Part shown: positions 1-8,877 of the stretch, in pieces
Position numbering within the stretch: position 1 is the first letter of the stretch
Layout: the number at the start of each line of letters is the position of its first letter
DNA from: Pseudorhodobacter sp.
GTDB taxonomy: Bacteria > Pseudomonadota > Alphaproteobacteria > Rhodobacterales > Rhodobacteraceae
Assembly: GCA_029254215.1 (NCBI GenBank)
Contig: JAQWYA010000010.1
Span: 1-44,729 of the forward strand
Direction of reading: 5' to 3'
Length of the DNA: 44,729 nt
Notes under the pieces: generated by a model
The model's input: the letters and a program-made list of their open reading frames with translations, nothing else
Told to the model about the DNA's origin: nothing
The model's database searches: none
Program-made: the position numbers and the translations under genes

Positions 1-2319
1 CAAATGCTCGCGCCATTTGGCGTCGATGGTTTGCAGCAAGACCTGCTTTTCGATGTTGCGCATCGTATCGCCGCCGAAGGCTTCCAGCTTTTCGGCCATC
101 ATCGTGTCAGAAGCCTCGCAGATCCGCTCTTCGATCACGTCCTGATCAACGCCCTCTTCTGCGGCCCAATCAACGATGGGCAGATCCAGCGACAAGCGTT
201 CGATCAGGGCGGCCTTCAGCCCCTCACTGTTCCACTGATCGGCATAGGATTTCGGCGGCATATAGGCATCGACCAGATCGGCAATAACCTGATGGCGCAT
301 ATCCTGCACGATTTCCGACAGGTCTTCGCTTTGCATGATTTCCAGACGCTGGCCAAAGATCGCCTTGCGCTGGTCATTCATCACGTCGTCGAATTTCAGC
401 AACTGCTTGCGGATGTCGAAGTTGCGGCCTTCGACCTTTGCCTGCGCCTTTTCAAGGCTCTTGTTGACCCACGGGTGAACGATGGCCTCGCCTTCCTTCA
501 TCCCCAGTTTCGACAGAACCGAATCAAGCCGCTCAGAGCCGAAAATCCGCATCAGATCGTCTTCAAGGCTGAGGAAGAAGCTTGAGCGGCCCGGATCGCC
601 CTGACGGCCCGAACGACCGCGCAGCTGGTTGTCGATACGCCGCGATTCGTGGCGTTCGGTCCCCAGAACAAACAACCCGCCTGCCGCGATTACCTTGGCT
701 TTTTCGGCGGCATGTTCTGCCTCGATCCGGCTGCGCACTTCATCGGGGTTGACCGAGGGATCGGCGGCCAAAGCCTCCAGCACCTTCATCTCGACGTTGC
801 CGCCAAGCTGAATATCGGTGCCGCGCCCGGCCATGTTCGTGGCGATGGTCACCGCCCCGAACTTGCCGGCATCGGCAACGATCTGGGCTTCCTGTTCGTG
901 CTGACGGGCGTTGAGCACGTTATGCGGCACGCCCTCTTTCTTCAGAAGATCCGCAAGGAATTCGGACTTTTCGATCGAGGTGGTGCCGACAAGGATCGGC
1001 TGGCCCCTTTCATGCGCCTCCTTGATCGATTTCACGACGCCTTCGAACTTCTCGCGCGCGGTGCGGTACACTTGGTCGTGGTCATCGACACGGGCAACAG
1101 GCCGGTTGGTCGGAACTTCCACAACGCCAAGGCCGTAGATCTCCATGAATTCCTCAGCCTCGGTGGAGGCTGTGCCGGTCATGCCGCCCAACTTGTTGTA
1201 AAGGCGGAAGTAATTCTGGAACGTGACGGAGGCGAGCGTGATGTTCTCTGGCTGGATCGCCACAGCTTCCTTGGCCTCGATCGCCTGATGCAACCCGTCC
1301 GACAAGCGGCGACCGCGCATCATCCGGCCGGTGAATTCGTCGATCAGCATCACTTCGCCATCGCGCACGATATATTGCTGATCGCGGGCGAACAGCTTGT
1401 GCGCCCGCAAAGCCTGCGTGACGTGATGCACCAGCGAGGTGCTTTCCGGGTCGTAAAGGCTTTGGCCTTCCGGCAGCAGCCCCGCGTTCAACAACCGGTT
1501 TTCGATGAATTCGTTGCCGTCATCGGTATAGGTGACGTTGCGTGTCTTTTCATCCAGCTTGTAGTGATCTTCGGTCAGTTCCGGGATCAGCTTGTCAACG
1601 GCGGTGTAGAGATCGGACCGATCCTGCGACGGACCCGAGATGATCAGCGGTGTGCGCGCCTCATCAATCAGAATACTGTCCACCTCATCGACGATTGCGT
1701 AGAAATGGCCGCGCTGCGACATCTCTTCGATCGAGGATTTCATGTTGTCGCGCAGATAGTCAAAGCCCAGCTCGTTGTTCGTGGCATAGGTGATATCGGC
1801 GCGGTAAGCCTCGCGCTTCTCGGCATCGGGCTGATAGGGGTAGACAACCCCGGTCGTCAGACCCAAAGCGCCGTAAACCTTGCTCATCCATTCGGCATCG
1901 CGTTTCGCCAGATAGTCGTTCACCGTGACGATATGCACACCCTTGCCCGCCAAGGCATTCAGATAGGCCGGAAAGGTCGCCATCAGCGTCTTGCCTTCGC
2001 CGGTCTTCATTTCGGCGATATTGCCCTGATGCAGAAAGATGCCGCCTTTCAACTGAACGTCAAAAGCCCGCAGGCCAAGGGCACGATGTGCGGCCTCACG
2101 GCAGTTGGCGAAGGCTTCGGGCAGAAGATCGTCAAGGCTCTCGCCTTTTTGGGCGCGAGCGGCGAGTTCTTCCGTCTTGGCCTTGATCCCCTCATCGGTG
2201 AGGGCTTTGAATTCCGGCTCCAGCGCGTTGATCTTTGCGACCAGCGGGCGAACCGATTTTACTTTGCGATCATTGGGGGTTCCAAAGACTTTGCGCGCAA
2301 TCGTTCCAAGACCAAGCAT
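1..2319 (-). CDS. secA: Preprotein translocase ATPase SecA (partial, C-terminus beyond the left edge)
   Basis: SecA is the cytosolic ATPase motor that drives unfolded preproteins through SecYEG. 773 codons are visible, starting [13 protein letters not shown], and the frame is still open at base 1, so the last 100 or so residues (zinc-binding tail included) are missing. The Walker A sequence TGEGKT, the DEAD-like motif [16 protein letters not shown] and the helicase motif [16 protein letters not shown] are all present, followed by the helical scaffold/wing region ending WREHL. The ATG has a GGAG element nine bases upstream. The gene is divergent from the secreted foldase at 2519. Family identity is certain. 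Regulation is unknown, although the leader contains an inverted repeat at 2369-2399. Confidence 0.97.
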   Translation of the reverse strand, partial: MLGLGTIARKVFGTPNDRKVKSVRPLVAKINALEPEFKALTDEGIKAKTEELAARAQKGESLDDLLPEAFANCREAAHRALGLRAFDVQLKGGIFLHQGNIAEMKTGEGKTLMATFPAYLNALAGKGVHIVTVNDYLAKRDAEWMSKVYGALGLTTGVVYPYQPDAEKREAYRADITYATNNELGFDYLRDNMKSSIEEMSQRGHFYAIVDEVDSILIDEARTPLIISGPSQDRSDLYTAVDKLIPELTEDHYKLDEKTRNVTYTDDGNEFIENRLLNAGLLPEGQSLYDPESTSLVHHVTQALRAHKLFARDQQYIVRDGEVMLIDEFTGRMMRGRRLSDGLHQAIEAKEAVAIQPENITLASVTFQNYFRLYNKLGGMTGTASTEAEEFMEIYGLGVVEVPTNRPVARVDDHDQVYRTAREKFEGVVKSIKEAHERGQPILVGTTSIEKSEFLADLLKKEGVPHNVLNARQHEQEAQIVADAGKFGAVTIATNMAGRGTDIQLGGNVEMKVLEALAADPSVNPDEVRSRIEAEHAAEKAKVIAAGGLFVLGTERHESRRIDNQLRGRSGRQGDPGRSSFFLSLEDDLMRIFGSERLDSVLSKLGMKEGEAIVHPWVNKSLEKAQAKVEGRNFDIRKQLLKFDDVMNDQRKAIFGQRLEIMQSEDLSEIVQDMRHQVIADLVDAYMPPKSYADQWNSEGLKAALIERLSLDLPIVDWAAEEGVDQDVIEERICEASDTMMAEKLEAFGGDTMRNIEKQVLLQTIDAKWREHL

Positions 2320-2368
2320 GTTTTCTCCGTGGCGCTTTCCTGCCATATCAGGGCTTCCTGACATGATC

Positions 2369-2399
2369 GTGTGAGCTCTGGCCTTGTCCGGCCTCACAC
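2369..2399 (-). other. Inverted repeat in the secA leader
   Basis: GTGTGAG (2369-2375) is complementary to CTCACAC (2393-2399), and an inner GGCC/GGCC pair competes for the middle. It lies about 50 bases upstream of the secA start. It could be a leader RNA hairpin or an operator. There is no direct evidence of function. The rest of the 199-base gap between secA and the foldase shows no clear promoter. Confidence 0.25.
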
Positions 2400-2518
2400 C
2401 CTTCCCTAGAAGGGCATGGAAGCCTCCGATAGCCCGGCCTCACGCGACCATCGCGATGTAAGCGGCGCTTGGGGGCAAGTCAATGTTGCGCAACCGCGCA
2501 GCCGGATCAGAGGACAAA

Positions 2519-3412
2519 ATGATGATGAAACATGTGACATTCGGGGCCGGTTTGGCCGTTTCGGCGGCGCTTTCGCTGGCAGGGGTTGCGTTTGCCCAAG
2601 AAACCGCCGCGCCTGCTGCCACGCCCCCCGTTGTGCCCGACGGCGGGGCAGATGCGGTTGTGGCGGTGGTGAACGGCACCGAGATCACGCTGGGTCACAT
2701 GATTGTGTTGCGCGCCAATCTGCCAGCTCAGTACCAAGCCTTGCCCGATGACGTCCTGTTCAACGGCATCCTTGAGCAGCTGATCCAGCAAGAGGCGCTT
2801 TCGAAGTCGGTAGAGGGCAATATCTCTAAGCGCGATCTTCTGGCGATGGAAAATGACCGTCGCGGCTATCTGTCGGGTGTGGCCTTGGGCAGCGTCGTGC
2901 AAGGGGCCGTCACGGATGCCCGCTTGCAGGCCGCCTATGATGTGCGCTTTGCGGATGAGGCCGACCGCAAAGAATATAACGCCGCCCATATCCTCGTGCC
3001 AACCGAAGATGCCGCCAAAGGCCTCAAGGCCGAGATCGACGCAGGCGCGGATTTCGCCGAACTGGCAAAGCAGCATTCCACTGATGGTGCGGCGGCCAAT
3101 GGCGGTGATCTGGGCTGGTTCGGGGCGGGCATGATGGTGGCCCCGTTCCAGGACGCGGTCTTTGCAATGGAAGTGGGCAGCGTTTCCGACCCGGTTCAGA
3201 CGCAATTCGGCTGGCACCTCATTCAACTCAAGGAAACGCGCATCGCCGCAGCCCCGCCGCTGGATGAAATCCGGGATCAACTCGCGTCAGAGATTGAACA
3301 AGTTGTGGTAGAAGAGCATATCAGTGAAATAACGAAATCCGCGACAATTACCCGTCCGGGCGAAGCGTTCGACCCGGCCTTGTTGCGCGATCAGACGCTG
3401 CTGAACCCTTAA
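2519..3412 (+). CDS. Secreted parvulin-type peptidylprolyl isomerase (PpiC/SurA/PrsA-like)
   Basis: The product is a 297-residue periplasmic foldase. I chose the ATG at 2519 because AGAGGA sits just upstream and the protein then begins with a typical signal peptide (MMMKH, hydrophobic stretch, cleavage near AFA|QETA at residue 26). An upstream in-frame ATG at 2483 would add 12 polar residues before the signal. Residues about 45-140 resemble the SurA_N-like helical region. Residues about 152-240 form the rotamase domain, with AAHILV, the GGDLGWF core and FGWHLIQL. It probably isomerises prolyl bonds in exported proteins, including outer-membrane proteins. argJ follows after 24 bases and may be co-transcribed. 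The neighbouring divergent secA fits an export theme, but that link is inference. Confidence 0.92.
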   Translation: MMMKHVTFGAGLAVSAALSLAGVAFAQETAAPAATPPVVPDGGADAVVAVVNGTEITLGHMIVLRANLPAQYQALPDDVLFNGILEQLIQQEALSKSVEGNISKRDLLAMENDRRGYLSGVALGSVVQGAVTDARLQAAYDVRFADEADRKEYNAAHILVPTEDAAKGLKAEIDAGADFAELAKQHSTDGAAANGGDLGWFGAGMMVAPFQDAVFAMEVGSVSDPVQTQFGWHLIQLKETRIAAAPPLDEIRDQLASEIEQVVVEEHISEITKSATITRPGEAFDPALLRDQTLLNP

Positions 3413-3436
3413 CCCCGATCAGAAAGGCCCGCTGCG

Positions 3437-4819
3437 ATGACAAAGACGGACTGGAAAGCCAAGGCGAAGAAGCTCAAAAAGCAACTGCGCAAATCCTTGG
3501 AGCAGCTTCAATCCGCGGGCCTTTCTGCGGCCTCTGACATGCAGGCGCTGGCCAGCGATGTGGCAGCGGGCATCACCAAACCGGCCAAGCAAGTCTCTCC
3601 GCTAGCCCCAAAAGGCGGGTTTCCGGCGCTGCCACCCATCGCTGGCGTGTCCTTTTCGGCGGTCGAGACCGGGGTCCGCTACAAGAACCGCAAGGATGTG
3701 ATGCTGATCACGCTGGCCCCGGATACGGCCGTGGCCGGGGTCTTTACCCGCTCCACGACCCGTGCGGCCTGCGTGCGCGATTGTCAGGACAAGCTGGCGA
3801 TGAAAGTGCCTGCGGGCGCAGGGGCGGCGATCATCGTCAATTCCGGCAACTCTAATGCGTTTACCGGGGCGCTGGGCCAAGAGGCGGTGGACGCGATCAC
3901 ATCCGAAACCGCTGCCGTGCTGGGCCTGCCTGCGTCGCGGGTCTTTTCATCCTCCACCGGCGTGATTGGCGAACCGCTACCCTATGAGAGGATCACGGCA
4001 GCCCTGCCCGCGCTGGTCGAAGGCTTGCAGGGGGATGCCATCGCCATGGCGGCTGAGGCGATGATGACCACCGATACCTTCCCCAAAGGCGCCTCGGCGG
4101 TGATTGAAGGCGAAGGCGGCCCGATCCACATCGCGGGCATCGCCAAGGGGTCAGGCATGATCGCTCCCGATATGGCGACCATGTTGGTCTATATCTTCAC
4201 CGATGCCAAAATCACCCCGGCCATGCTGCAAAAGATGTTGTCGCGTAACGTCGATGCTACGTTCAACGCGATCACGGTGGATAGCGACACCTCCACCTCC
4301 GATGCGTTGATCCTCTGTGCCACCGGCCAATCCGAGGCCGCTCCCGTCAAAGGCGCCGTTGCCAAAGCCTTTGAGGCAGCCCTTGCAAAGGTGATGCAAG
4401 ATCTCGCCCATCAGGTCATCCGCGATGGCGAAGGCGCCACGAAATTCGTCGAAATCCGCGTCACGAAAGCCGCAAGCCCGACGGATGCCCACCTTCTTGC
4501 TATGGCGATCGCTAATTCGCCGCTGGTGAAAACCGCCATCGCAGGGCAAGACCCGAACTGGGGCCGCATTGTCGCCGCGATCGGAAAATCCGGGGCCGAG
4601 GCCGACCGTGACAAGCTCTCAATCCGGTTTGGCGATATTCTGGTGGCCGAAAAGGGATGGCGGAACCCTGACTATAAGGAAGACGATGGCGCGGCCTATA
4701 TGATGCGGGATGAGCTGGTTATCTCCGTCGACATGGGTCTGGGCAAAGCCGCCAAAACCGTCTGGACCTGTGATCTGACGCATCGCTACATCGATATCAA
4801 TGCGGACTACCGCTCTTGA
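3437..4819 (+). CDS. argJ: Bifunctional ornithine acetyltransferase / N-acetylglutamate synthase ArgJ
   Basis: ArgJ transfers acetyl from N-acetylornithine to glutamate and, in bifunctional members, also makes N-acetylglutamate from acetyl-CoA, closing the cyclic arginine pathway. The 460-residue protein contains the self-cleavage region GMIAPDMATML. Thr248 is the expected new N-terminal nucleophile separating the alpha and beta chains. NSGNSNAFTG, GQDPNWGRI and the C-terminal THRYIDINADYRS are also typical. The first roughly 50 residues are an unusual lysine-rich, probably helical extension before the family start near VSPLAPK (Val53). The ATG at 3437 has AGAAAGG upstream, so the extension appears to be translated. 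No feedback site can be read from the sequence. Confidence 0.96.
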   Translation: MTKTDWKAKAKKLKKQLRKSLEQLQSAGLSAASDMQALASDVAAGITKPAKQVSPLAPKGGFPALPPIAGVSFSAVETGVRYKNRKDVMLITLAPDTAVAGVFTRSTTRAACVRDCQDKLAMKVPAGAGAAIIVNSGNSNAFTGALGQEAVDAITSETAAVLGLPASRVFSSSTGVIGEPLPYERITAALPALVEGLQGDAIAMAAEAMMTTDTFPKGASAVIEGEGGPIHIAGIAKGSGMIAPDMATMLVYIFTDAKITPAMLQKMLSRNVDATFNAITVDSDTSTSDALILCATGQSEAAPVKGAVAKAFEAALAKVMQDLAHQVIRDGEGATKFVEIRVTKAASPTDAHLLAMAIANSPLVKTAIAGQDPNWGRIVAAIGKSGAEADRDKLSIRFGDILVAEKGWRNPDYKEDDGAAYMMRDELVISVDMGLGKAAKTVWTCDLTHRYIDINADYRS

Positions 4820-4858
4820 CCGCTTTCATCTGTTCCTAAATATCCCACAGGGGTGGGT

Positions 4859-4887
4859 CCGGGAGGGGGTGTGAAACCCCCTCCCGG
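4859..4887. repeat. GC-rich palindrome between argJ and mutT (terminator or REP-like element)
   Basis: CCGGGAGGGGG (4859-4869) pairs perfectly with CCCCCTCCCGG (4877-4887) around a seven-base loop, giving an 11-bp stem. There is no T-run on either side. The flank CTAAATATCCCACAGGGGT resembles the AAATATCCC-type leader that I associate with dispersed intergenic palindromes in Rhodobacteraceae. It lies 39 bases after the argJ stop and 38 bases before mutT, so it may end or stabilise the argJ transcript. Confidence 0.6.
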
Positions 4888-4925
4888 CGCTCTCCGCCAA
4901 AGCCACGCCCCAAAGGATTTCTACC

Positions 4926-5324
4926 GTGAAAATCATCCTTGTCTCTGCCGTCGCCTTGATTGATCCCGACGGTCGTGTCCTGCTTGCCCAGCGTCCCGAA
5001 GGCAAATCCCTCGCCGGGCTGTGGGAGTTTCCGGGCGGTAAAGTGGAACCGGGTGAATCACCCGAGGCGGCCCTGATCCGCGAATTGGGCGAAGAACTGG
5101 GGATCGACACATGGGCCTCCTGCCTCGCCCCGCTGACCTTCGCAAGTCATGCCTACCCGGAGTTTCACCTCCTCATGCCGCTTTTTGCCTGCCGCAAATG
5201 GGAGGGAATCGTTCGCGGTGCTGAAGGTCAGAACCTCGCTTGGGTCCGCCCGGATAGGTTGCGCGACTATCCAATGCCTCCCGCAGACATACCTTTGATC
5301 TCGATTCTGCGCGATTGGTTGTAA
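4926..5324 (+). CDS. mutT: MutT-type Nudix hydrolase (8-oxo-dGTP diphosphatase)
   Basis: The 132-residue protein is a single Nudix domain. The Nudix box occupies residues 38-60 (G-x5-E-x7-REL-x-EELGI) and fits the consensus, with the Mg-binding glutamates in RELGEELG. QRPEGKSLAGLWEFPGGK before the box is characteristic of the MutT subgroup that cleans oxidised dGTP from the nucleotide pool. The start is a GTG at 4926 with AAAGGA eight bases upstream. Length matches the family. Exact substrate cannot be proven from sequence, but MutT is the most likely assignment. Confidence 0.9.
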   Translation: MKIILVSAVALIDPDGRVLLAQRPEGKSLAGLWEFPGGKVEPGESPEAALIRELGEELGIDTWASCLAPLTFASHAYPEFHLLMPLFACRKWEGIVRGAEGQNLAWVRPDRLRDYPMPPADIPLISILRDWL

Positions 5325-5399
5325 CAGACCTGAAATTTTTCAATTACGGCAAAAAAATGGCGCATTCTGGTCCATTTATGCCCTTTCATTCATCGCAAA

Positions 5400-5428
5400 T
5401 TGACTTATCCTAAGCTGGCAAAGCTAAT
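5400..5428 (+). promoter_or_regulatory. Candidate sigma-70 promoter for the small gene at 5444
   Basis: TTGACT (5400-5405) is followed after 17 bases by GCTAAT (5423-5428). The -35 matches the consensus in five of six positions and the -10 in four of six. The local sequence is AT-rich relative to the surroundings. A start near 5435 would leave a very short leader before the ATG at 5444. Confidence 0.45.
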
Positions 5429-5443
5429 TTGGGGATTGGCATC

Positions 5444-5605
5444 ATGCTCAGAACGATTTCAGTCAGCAGTTGTATCTCGGTCCAGGGGATCGAAGTGGCA
5501 CGGTTGTCGGACGGCAAGGTTGTCGTGCGCGTCGATGAGAAAGAATACGTCGGCTTTCCGGTTGTCCCGATGCGCCGCACAGCGCCGCAGCCCTTGCAGG
5601 CTTAA
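5444..5605 (+). CDS. Small hypothetical protein, 53 residues
   Basis: The reading frame starts MLRTISVSSCISVQG and ends RRTAPQPLQA. It has no signal peptide or membrane segment. The middle (VQGIEVARLSDGKVVVRVDEK) reads as short alternating beta strands around an SDGK turn. Codon third positions are GC-rich, as in neighbouring real genes. GGGGA lies eight bases before the ATG, a candidate promoter ends at 5428 and a strong terminator lies at 5642-5675, so the unit is a self-contained transcript of about 240 bases. I do not recognise a characterised family. It could also be a small RNA carrying a short frame. Confidence 0.55.
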   Translation: MLRTISVSSCISVQGIEVARLSDGKVVVRVDEKEYVGFPVVPMRRTAPQPLQA

Positions 5606-5641
5606 GGGATTGCCTCGGACTTAGCCGCGGCCTTCAGAAAT

Positions 5642-5675
5642 AAAAAAGGCCCCGGTCGCAACCGGGGCCTTTTTT
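5642..5675. terminator. Bidirectional rho-independent terminator
   Basis: A 15-bp perfect stem is formed by 5642-5656 (six A then GGCCCCGGT) and 5661-5675 (ACCGGGGCC then six T), with the four-base loop CGCA. A-runs and T-runs on both sides make it work in either direction. It can serve the small gene at 5444 on the plus strand and infB on the minus strand. Confidence 0.93.
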
Positions 5676-5690
5676 AATCTCATCAGAAAA

Positions 5691-8225
5691 TTACGCCAGC
5701 GTCCGTTCAATCGATTCGCGGGTAAAGATCTCGATCACATCGCCCGGACGAATGTCTTCATAGCGTTCAAACGCCATGCCACATTCCTGACCCGACTGCA
5801 CTTCCTTGACTTCGTCCTTGAAGCGCTTGAGCGTTTTCAAGGTGCCCTCGTGGATCACGACATCGTCGCGCAGCAGGCGTACACCTGCCGAACGGCGGGC
5901 CACGCCCTCGGTCACCAGACAGCCTGCAACCATGCCGACGCCCGTCACCTTGAAGACTTCCTTGATCGCTGCGTAACCGATGAAGGTTTCGCGCACTTCG
6001 GCTTTCAACAGGCCCGATGCGGCATCCTTGATGTCGTCCACAAGGTCATAGATCACGCTGTAATAGCGGATTTCCACGCCCTTCTGGTTGGCCGACTGGC
6101 GGGCCGAGGCATTGGCCCGGACGTTGAACCCGATGATCGGCGCGCCTGAGGCTTCGGCAAGACCAACATCGCTGTCGGTGATCGCGCCCACGCCATAATG
6201 GAGCACGCGCACGCGCACCTCGTCATTGCCGATCTTTTCCATCGCTTGAACGATGGCCTCGGCAGAGCCTTGAACATCGGCCTTAACAACGATCGGCAGC
6301 TCGGCGACATCCTTGTCAGCCTTCGCCTTCGCCATCATCTGTTCCAGCGTCACGGCAGCACCGGCCGCAGCGCGCTTGTCCTTCGCGGCCTTCTCACGAT
6401 AGGTCGCGATTTCGCGGGCCTGCGCTTCGGTGTCGACGACGTTCAGCACATCGCCTGCCGCCGGAGTCCCCGAGAGACCCAGAACCTCCACCGGAACCGA
6501 AGGACCAGCTTCATCCACGCGTTCGCCCTGATCGTTGATCAAAGCGCGAACCTTGCCCCACTGTTCACCCACGACAAAGATATCGCCGCGCCGCAAGGTG
6601 CCATTCTGCACCAGAACGGTGGCAACCGGACCACGGCCAACATCAAGTTTGGCCTCAATCACTGCGGCCGCGGCAGAGCGGTTCGGGTTTGCCTTCAGCT
6701 CAAGGATTTCAGCCTGAAGCGCGATGGCTTCCAGAAGCGCATCAAGGCCCTTGCCGGTCTTGGCCGAAACCTCAACATCCTGCACTTCACCGGACATCGC
6801 TTCGACAACGACTTCATGCTGCAACAGATCGGTGCGCACTTTGGTCGGGTTTGCAGCGGGGCGGTCCATCTTGTTGATCGCCACGATCATCGGCACATTC
6901 GCCGCCTTGGCGTGCTTGATGGCCTCAATCGTCTGCGGCATCACGGCGTCATCTGCCGCCACGACCAGCACAACGATATCCGTGACCTGCGCGCCCCGTG
7001 CCCGCATCGACGTGAACGCCGCGTGACCGGGCGTGTCGAGGAACGTCAGCACAGCGCCGCGCTCGGTCGTGACCTGATAGGCCCCGATATGCTGCGTGAT
7101 GCCACCGGCTTCGCCGGTAACCACGTTGGTCTTGCGGATGGCGTCCAGAAGCGAGGTTTTGCCGTGGTCGACATGGCCCATGATCGTAACGATCGGGGGC
7201 CGCGTTTCCAGATTGCCCGCGTCGTCCTTGACGGAGTCGATGACCTGTTCCACGTCGGAATCCGAAACGCGAACGATGCGGTGGCCAAATTCCTCGATCA
7301 CGAGTTCGGCTGTATCCGCGTCAATCGCCTGGTTCATTGTCACCATCATGCCCATCTTCATGAGCGATTTGACAACATCCGCAGCGCGTTCGGCCATCCG
7401 GTTGGCAAGTTCAGACACCACGATGGTTTCTGGCACCTGCACATCGCGGACCTGCTTTTCAGGGCGCTGGGATTGGCCAAGCGCCTTCTGGCGGGCCTTT
7501 TCCTGCTTGCGCTTCATCGCGGCGAGGCTGCGTGTCCGCCCGCCTTCGCCTGCAAGCGCGTCGTTGAGGGTCAGCTTGCCGGTGCGACGGCTGTCGTCGC
7601 CCTTGGCTTTGCCTCGCCCACCGTCATCGGCACGATTGTCGCGGTCGCGATCATTCTTGCGCGGGGTCGGCAGGCCGGGCTTGGCCGAGGCCGGGCCGCG
7701 TTCATCCATGACCGGGCCACCACCGATTTCGGGGGCTGGCTTCGGGGCTGGGGCCTTTTTGGCCTGTTCAGCGCGGCGGGCTTCGGCGGCTGCCTCTTCC
7801 TTGGCGCGCTCTTCTTCTTCGGCCTTGGCACGAAGCGCGTCTTCGCGCTCGCGATCTTCGCGTTCCTTGGCTTCAATCTCTTCGCGCTTGCGCTGACGAT
7901 CTTTTTCGCGCTGACGCTCTTCCTCGGCACGGCGGGCCGCATCTTCGGACTCGCGGGCCTTGGCAGCCTTCAGAGCCGCCAGACGGCGTTCCATTTCCGC
8001 ATCCGAGATCCCCGCAGGCCGCTTGGACGGATCGCCAAGATGAGAGGCATTCCCCGCACCTGCAGGACCGGCTGGCGCACCCGGCTTGGGCACGACAACG
8101 CGCTTGCGCTTCGTCTCGACCACCACACTCTTGGTGCGCCCATGGCTGAAGCTTTGCTTCACCTGACCCGAACGCGGCGCACCGCCACCAAGGCCAAGGG
8201 GTTTTTTACCGTCTGTATCGCTCAT
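5691..8225 (-). CDS. infB: Translation initiation factor IF-2
   Basis: IF-2 is the GTPase that places initiator tRNA on the 30S subunit and promotes subunit joining. The predicted protein has 844 residues. Residues about 80-235 are a highly charged Glu/Arg/Lys-rich linker, probably a long helix. The IF2_N segment ([20 protein letters not shown]) follows. The G domain starts at Gly350 with GHVDHGKT, then [12 protein letters not shown] and SAKTGKG, and the beta-barrel and C domains end ESIERTLA. I chose the ATG at 8225 ([12 protein letters not shown]), a familiar alphaproteobacterial IF-2 beginning. A TTG four codons upstream lies too close to its GAAGGG. It is the last gene of the rimP-nusA-ylxR-infB operon. 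Confidence 0.97.
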   Translation of the reverse strand: MSDTDGKKPLGLGGGAPRSGQVKQSFSHGRTKSVVVETKRKRVVVPKPGAPAGPAGAGNASHLGDPSKRPAGISDAEMERRLAALKAAKARESEDAARRAEEERQREKDRQRKREEIEAKEREDREREDALRAKAEEEERAKEEAAAEARRAEQAKKAPAPKPAPEIGGGPVMDERGPASAKPGLPTPRKNDRDRDNRADDGGRGKAKGDDSRRTGKLTLNDALAGEGGRTRSLAAMKRKQEKARQKALGQSQRPEKQVRDVQVPETIVVSELANRMAERAADVVKSLMKMGMMVTMNQAIDADTAELVIEEFGHRIVRVSDSDVEQVIDSVKDDAGNLETRPPIVTIMGHVDHGKTSLLDAIRKTNVVTGEAGGITQHIGAYQVTTERGAVLTFLDTPGHAAFTSMRARGAQVTDIVVLVVAADDAVMPQTIEAIKHAKAANVPMIVAINKMDRPAANPTKVRTDLLQHEVVVEAMSGEVQDVEVSAKTGKGLDALLEAIALQAEILELKANPNRSAAAAVIEAKLDVGRGPVATVLVQNGTLRRGDIFVVGEQWGKVRALINDQGERVDEAGPSVPVEVLGLSGTPAAGDVLNVVDTEAQAREIATYREKAAKDKRAAAGAAVTLEQMMAKAKADKDVAELPIVVKADVQGSAEAIVQAMEKIGNDEVRVRVLHYGVGAITDSDVGLAEASGAPIIGFNVRANASARQSANQKGVEIRYYSVIYDLVDDIKDAASGLLKAEVRETFIGYAAIKEVFKVTGVGMVAGCLVTEGVARRSAGVRLLRDDVVIHEGTLKTLKRFKDEVKEVQSGQECGMAFERYEDIRPGDVIEIFTRESIERTLA

Positions 8226-8242
8226 GCGTCTCGTCAATCCCT

Positions 8243-8854
8243 TCAGGCGGTCTCGCCGCCTCCTTGCTCACGGATACCCGCAAGCCTTGCCGCTTCCTCT
8301 ACAACACGTTGGCTGAGTCCACCAGCGGCAAGCGCGCCGTGTATTGCATGTTCCCGGCCGAATGCCAAACCCATTTCCTGAGCCGTCAGGCAGCCGATAT
8401 ATCGGTTCTTTCCTTCAGGCGGGCGCAGCTTGCTTTTGCCGCGCTCTGACCCGTCGCTGGCCTGAATCAGCGCGACCGCCTGACCCTTGACCAACCATTC
8501 CTTCACCTTCTCATAGCCCGTCACGGCCTCGCCCGCTTTTCGGGCCAGACTGATCAGGTCCACCACCCGCCGCAACATCAACGTCTCGACCATTTCGGTC
8601 AGCGCGTCAGGCACTTTGACCGGCGCGCGCGCAGCGCGGGCAAACACGCCCTTGCCCGAAGCCTTGTCCAGCGCCGCCGAGGAGGCAGCAACGTAAAGCC
8701 CCCGGCCCGGCAACCGCCCCAGAATATCCGGAACGACCTGCCCGTCGGGGCCCACCACAAACCGGATCAACCCGGCTTGCGGCTGGCGTTCCCCCGTGAC
8801 GATGCACCGGCGTTCGGGATCGTCACGGTCTTTGTCGCGGCCACCTCGTGCCAT
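8243..8854 (-). CDS. YlxR-family RNA-binding protein fused to an L7Ae-like domain
   Basis: The product has 203 residues. Residues about 15-95 are a YlxR (DUF448) domain with [11 protein letters not shown], a conserved arginine-phenylalanine turn and [10 protein letters not shown]. Residues about 100-190 resemble an L7Ae/eL30-like fold ([20 protein letters not shown]), a region that binds kink-turn-like RNA in relatives. It sits between nusA and infB with short gaps of 23 and 17 bases, the standard place for ylxR. YlxR proteins bind RNA and have been linked to RNase P or transcription control elsewhere, but the role here is unproven. The ATG at 8854 is preferred over the preceding TTG. Confidence 0.9.
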   Translation of the reverse strand: MARGGRDKDRDDPERRCIVTGERQPQAGLIRFVVGPDGQVVPDILGRLPGRGLYVAASSAALDKASGKGVFARAARAPVKVPDALTEMVETLMLRRVVDLISLARKAGEAVTGYEKVKEWLVKGQAVALIQASDGSERGKSKLRPPEGKNRYIGCLTAQEMGLAFGREHAIHGALAAGGLSQRVVEEAARLAGIREQGGGETA

Positions 8855-8877
8855 CAACTTACCCGGAAAAGGCCCGA

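Noticed and set aside
649-2361. Long plus-strand open frame of 570 codons opposite secA
   Set aside because: It lies entirely antisense to clearly coding secA and has a low-complexity His/Arg/Gly-rich translation with no domain. It arises from GC-rich codon bias on the other strand.
6198-8381. Plus-strand open frame of 727 codons opposite infB and ylxR
   Set aside because: It is antisense to conserved genes across two operon members. The translation is His/Arg/Leu-rich and unlike any family.
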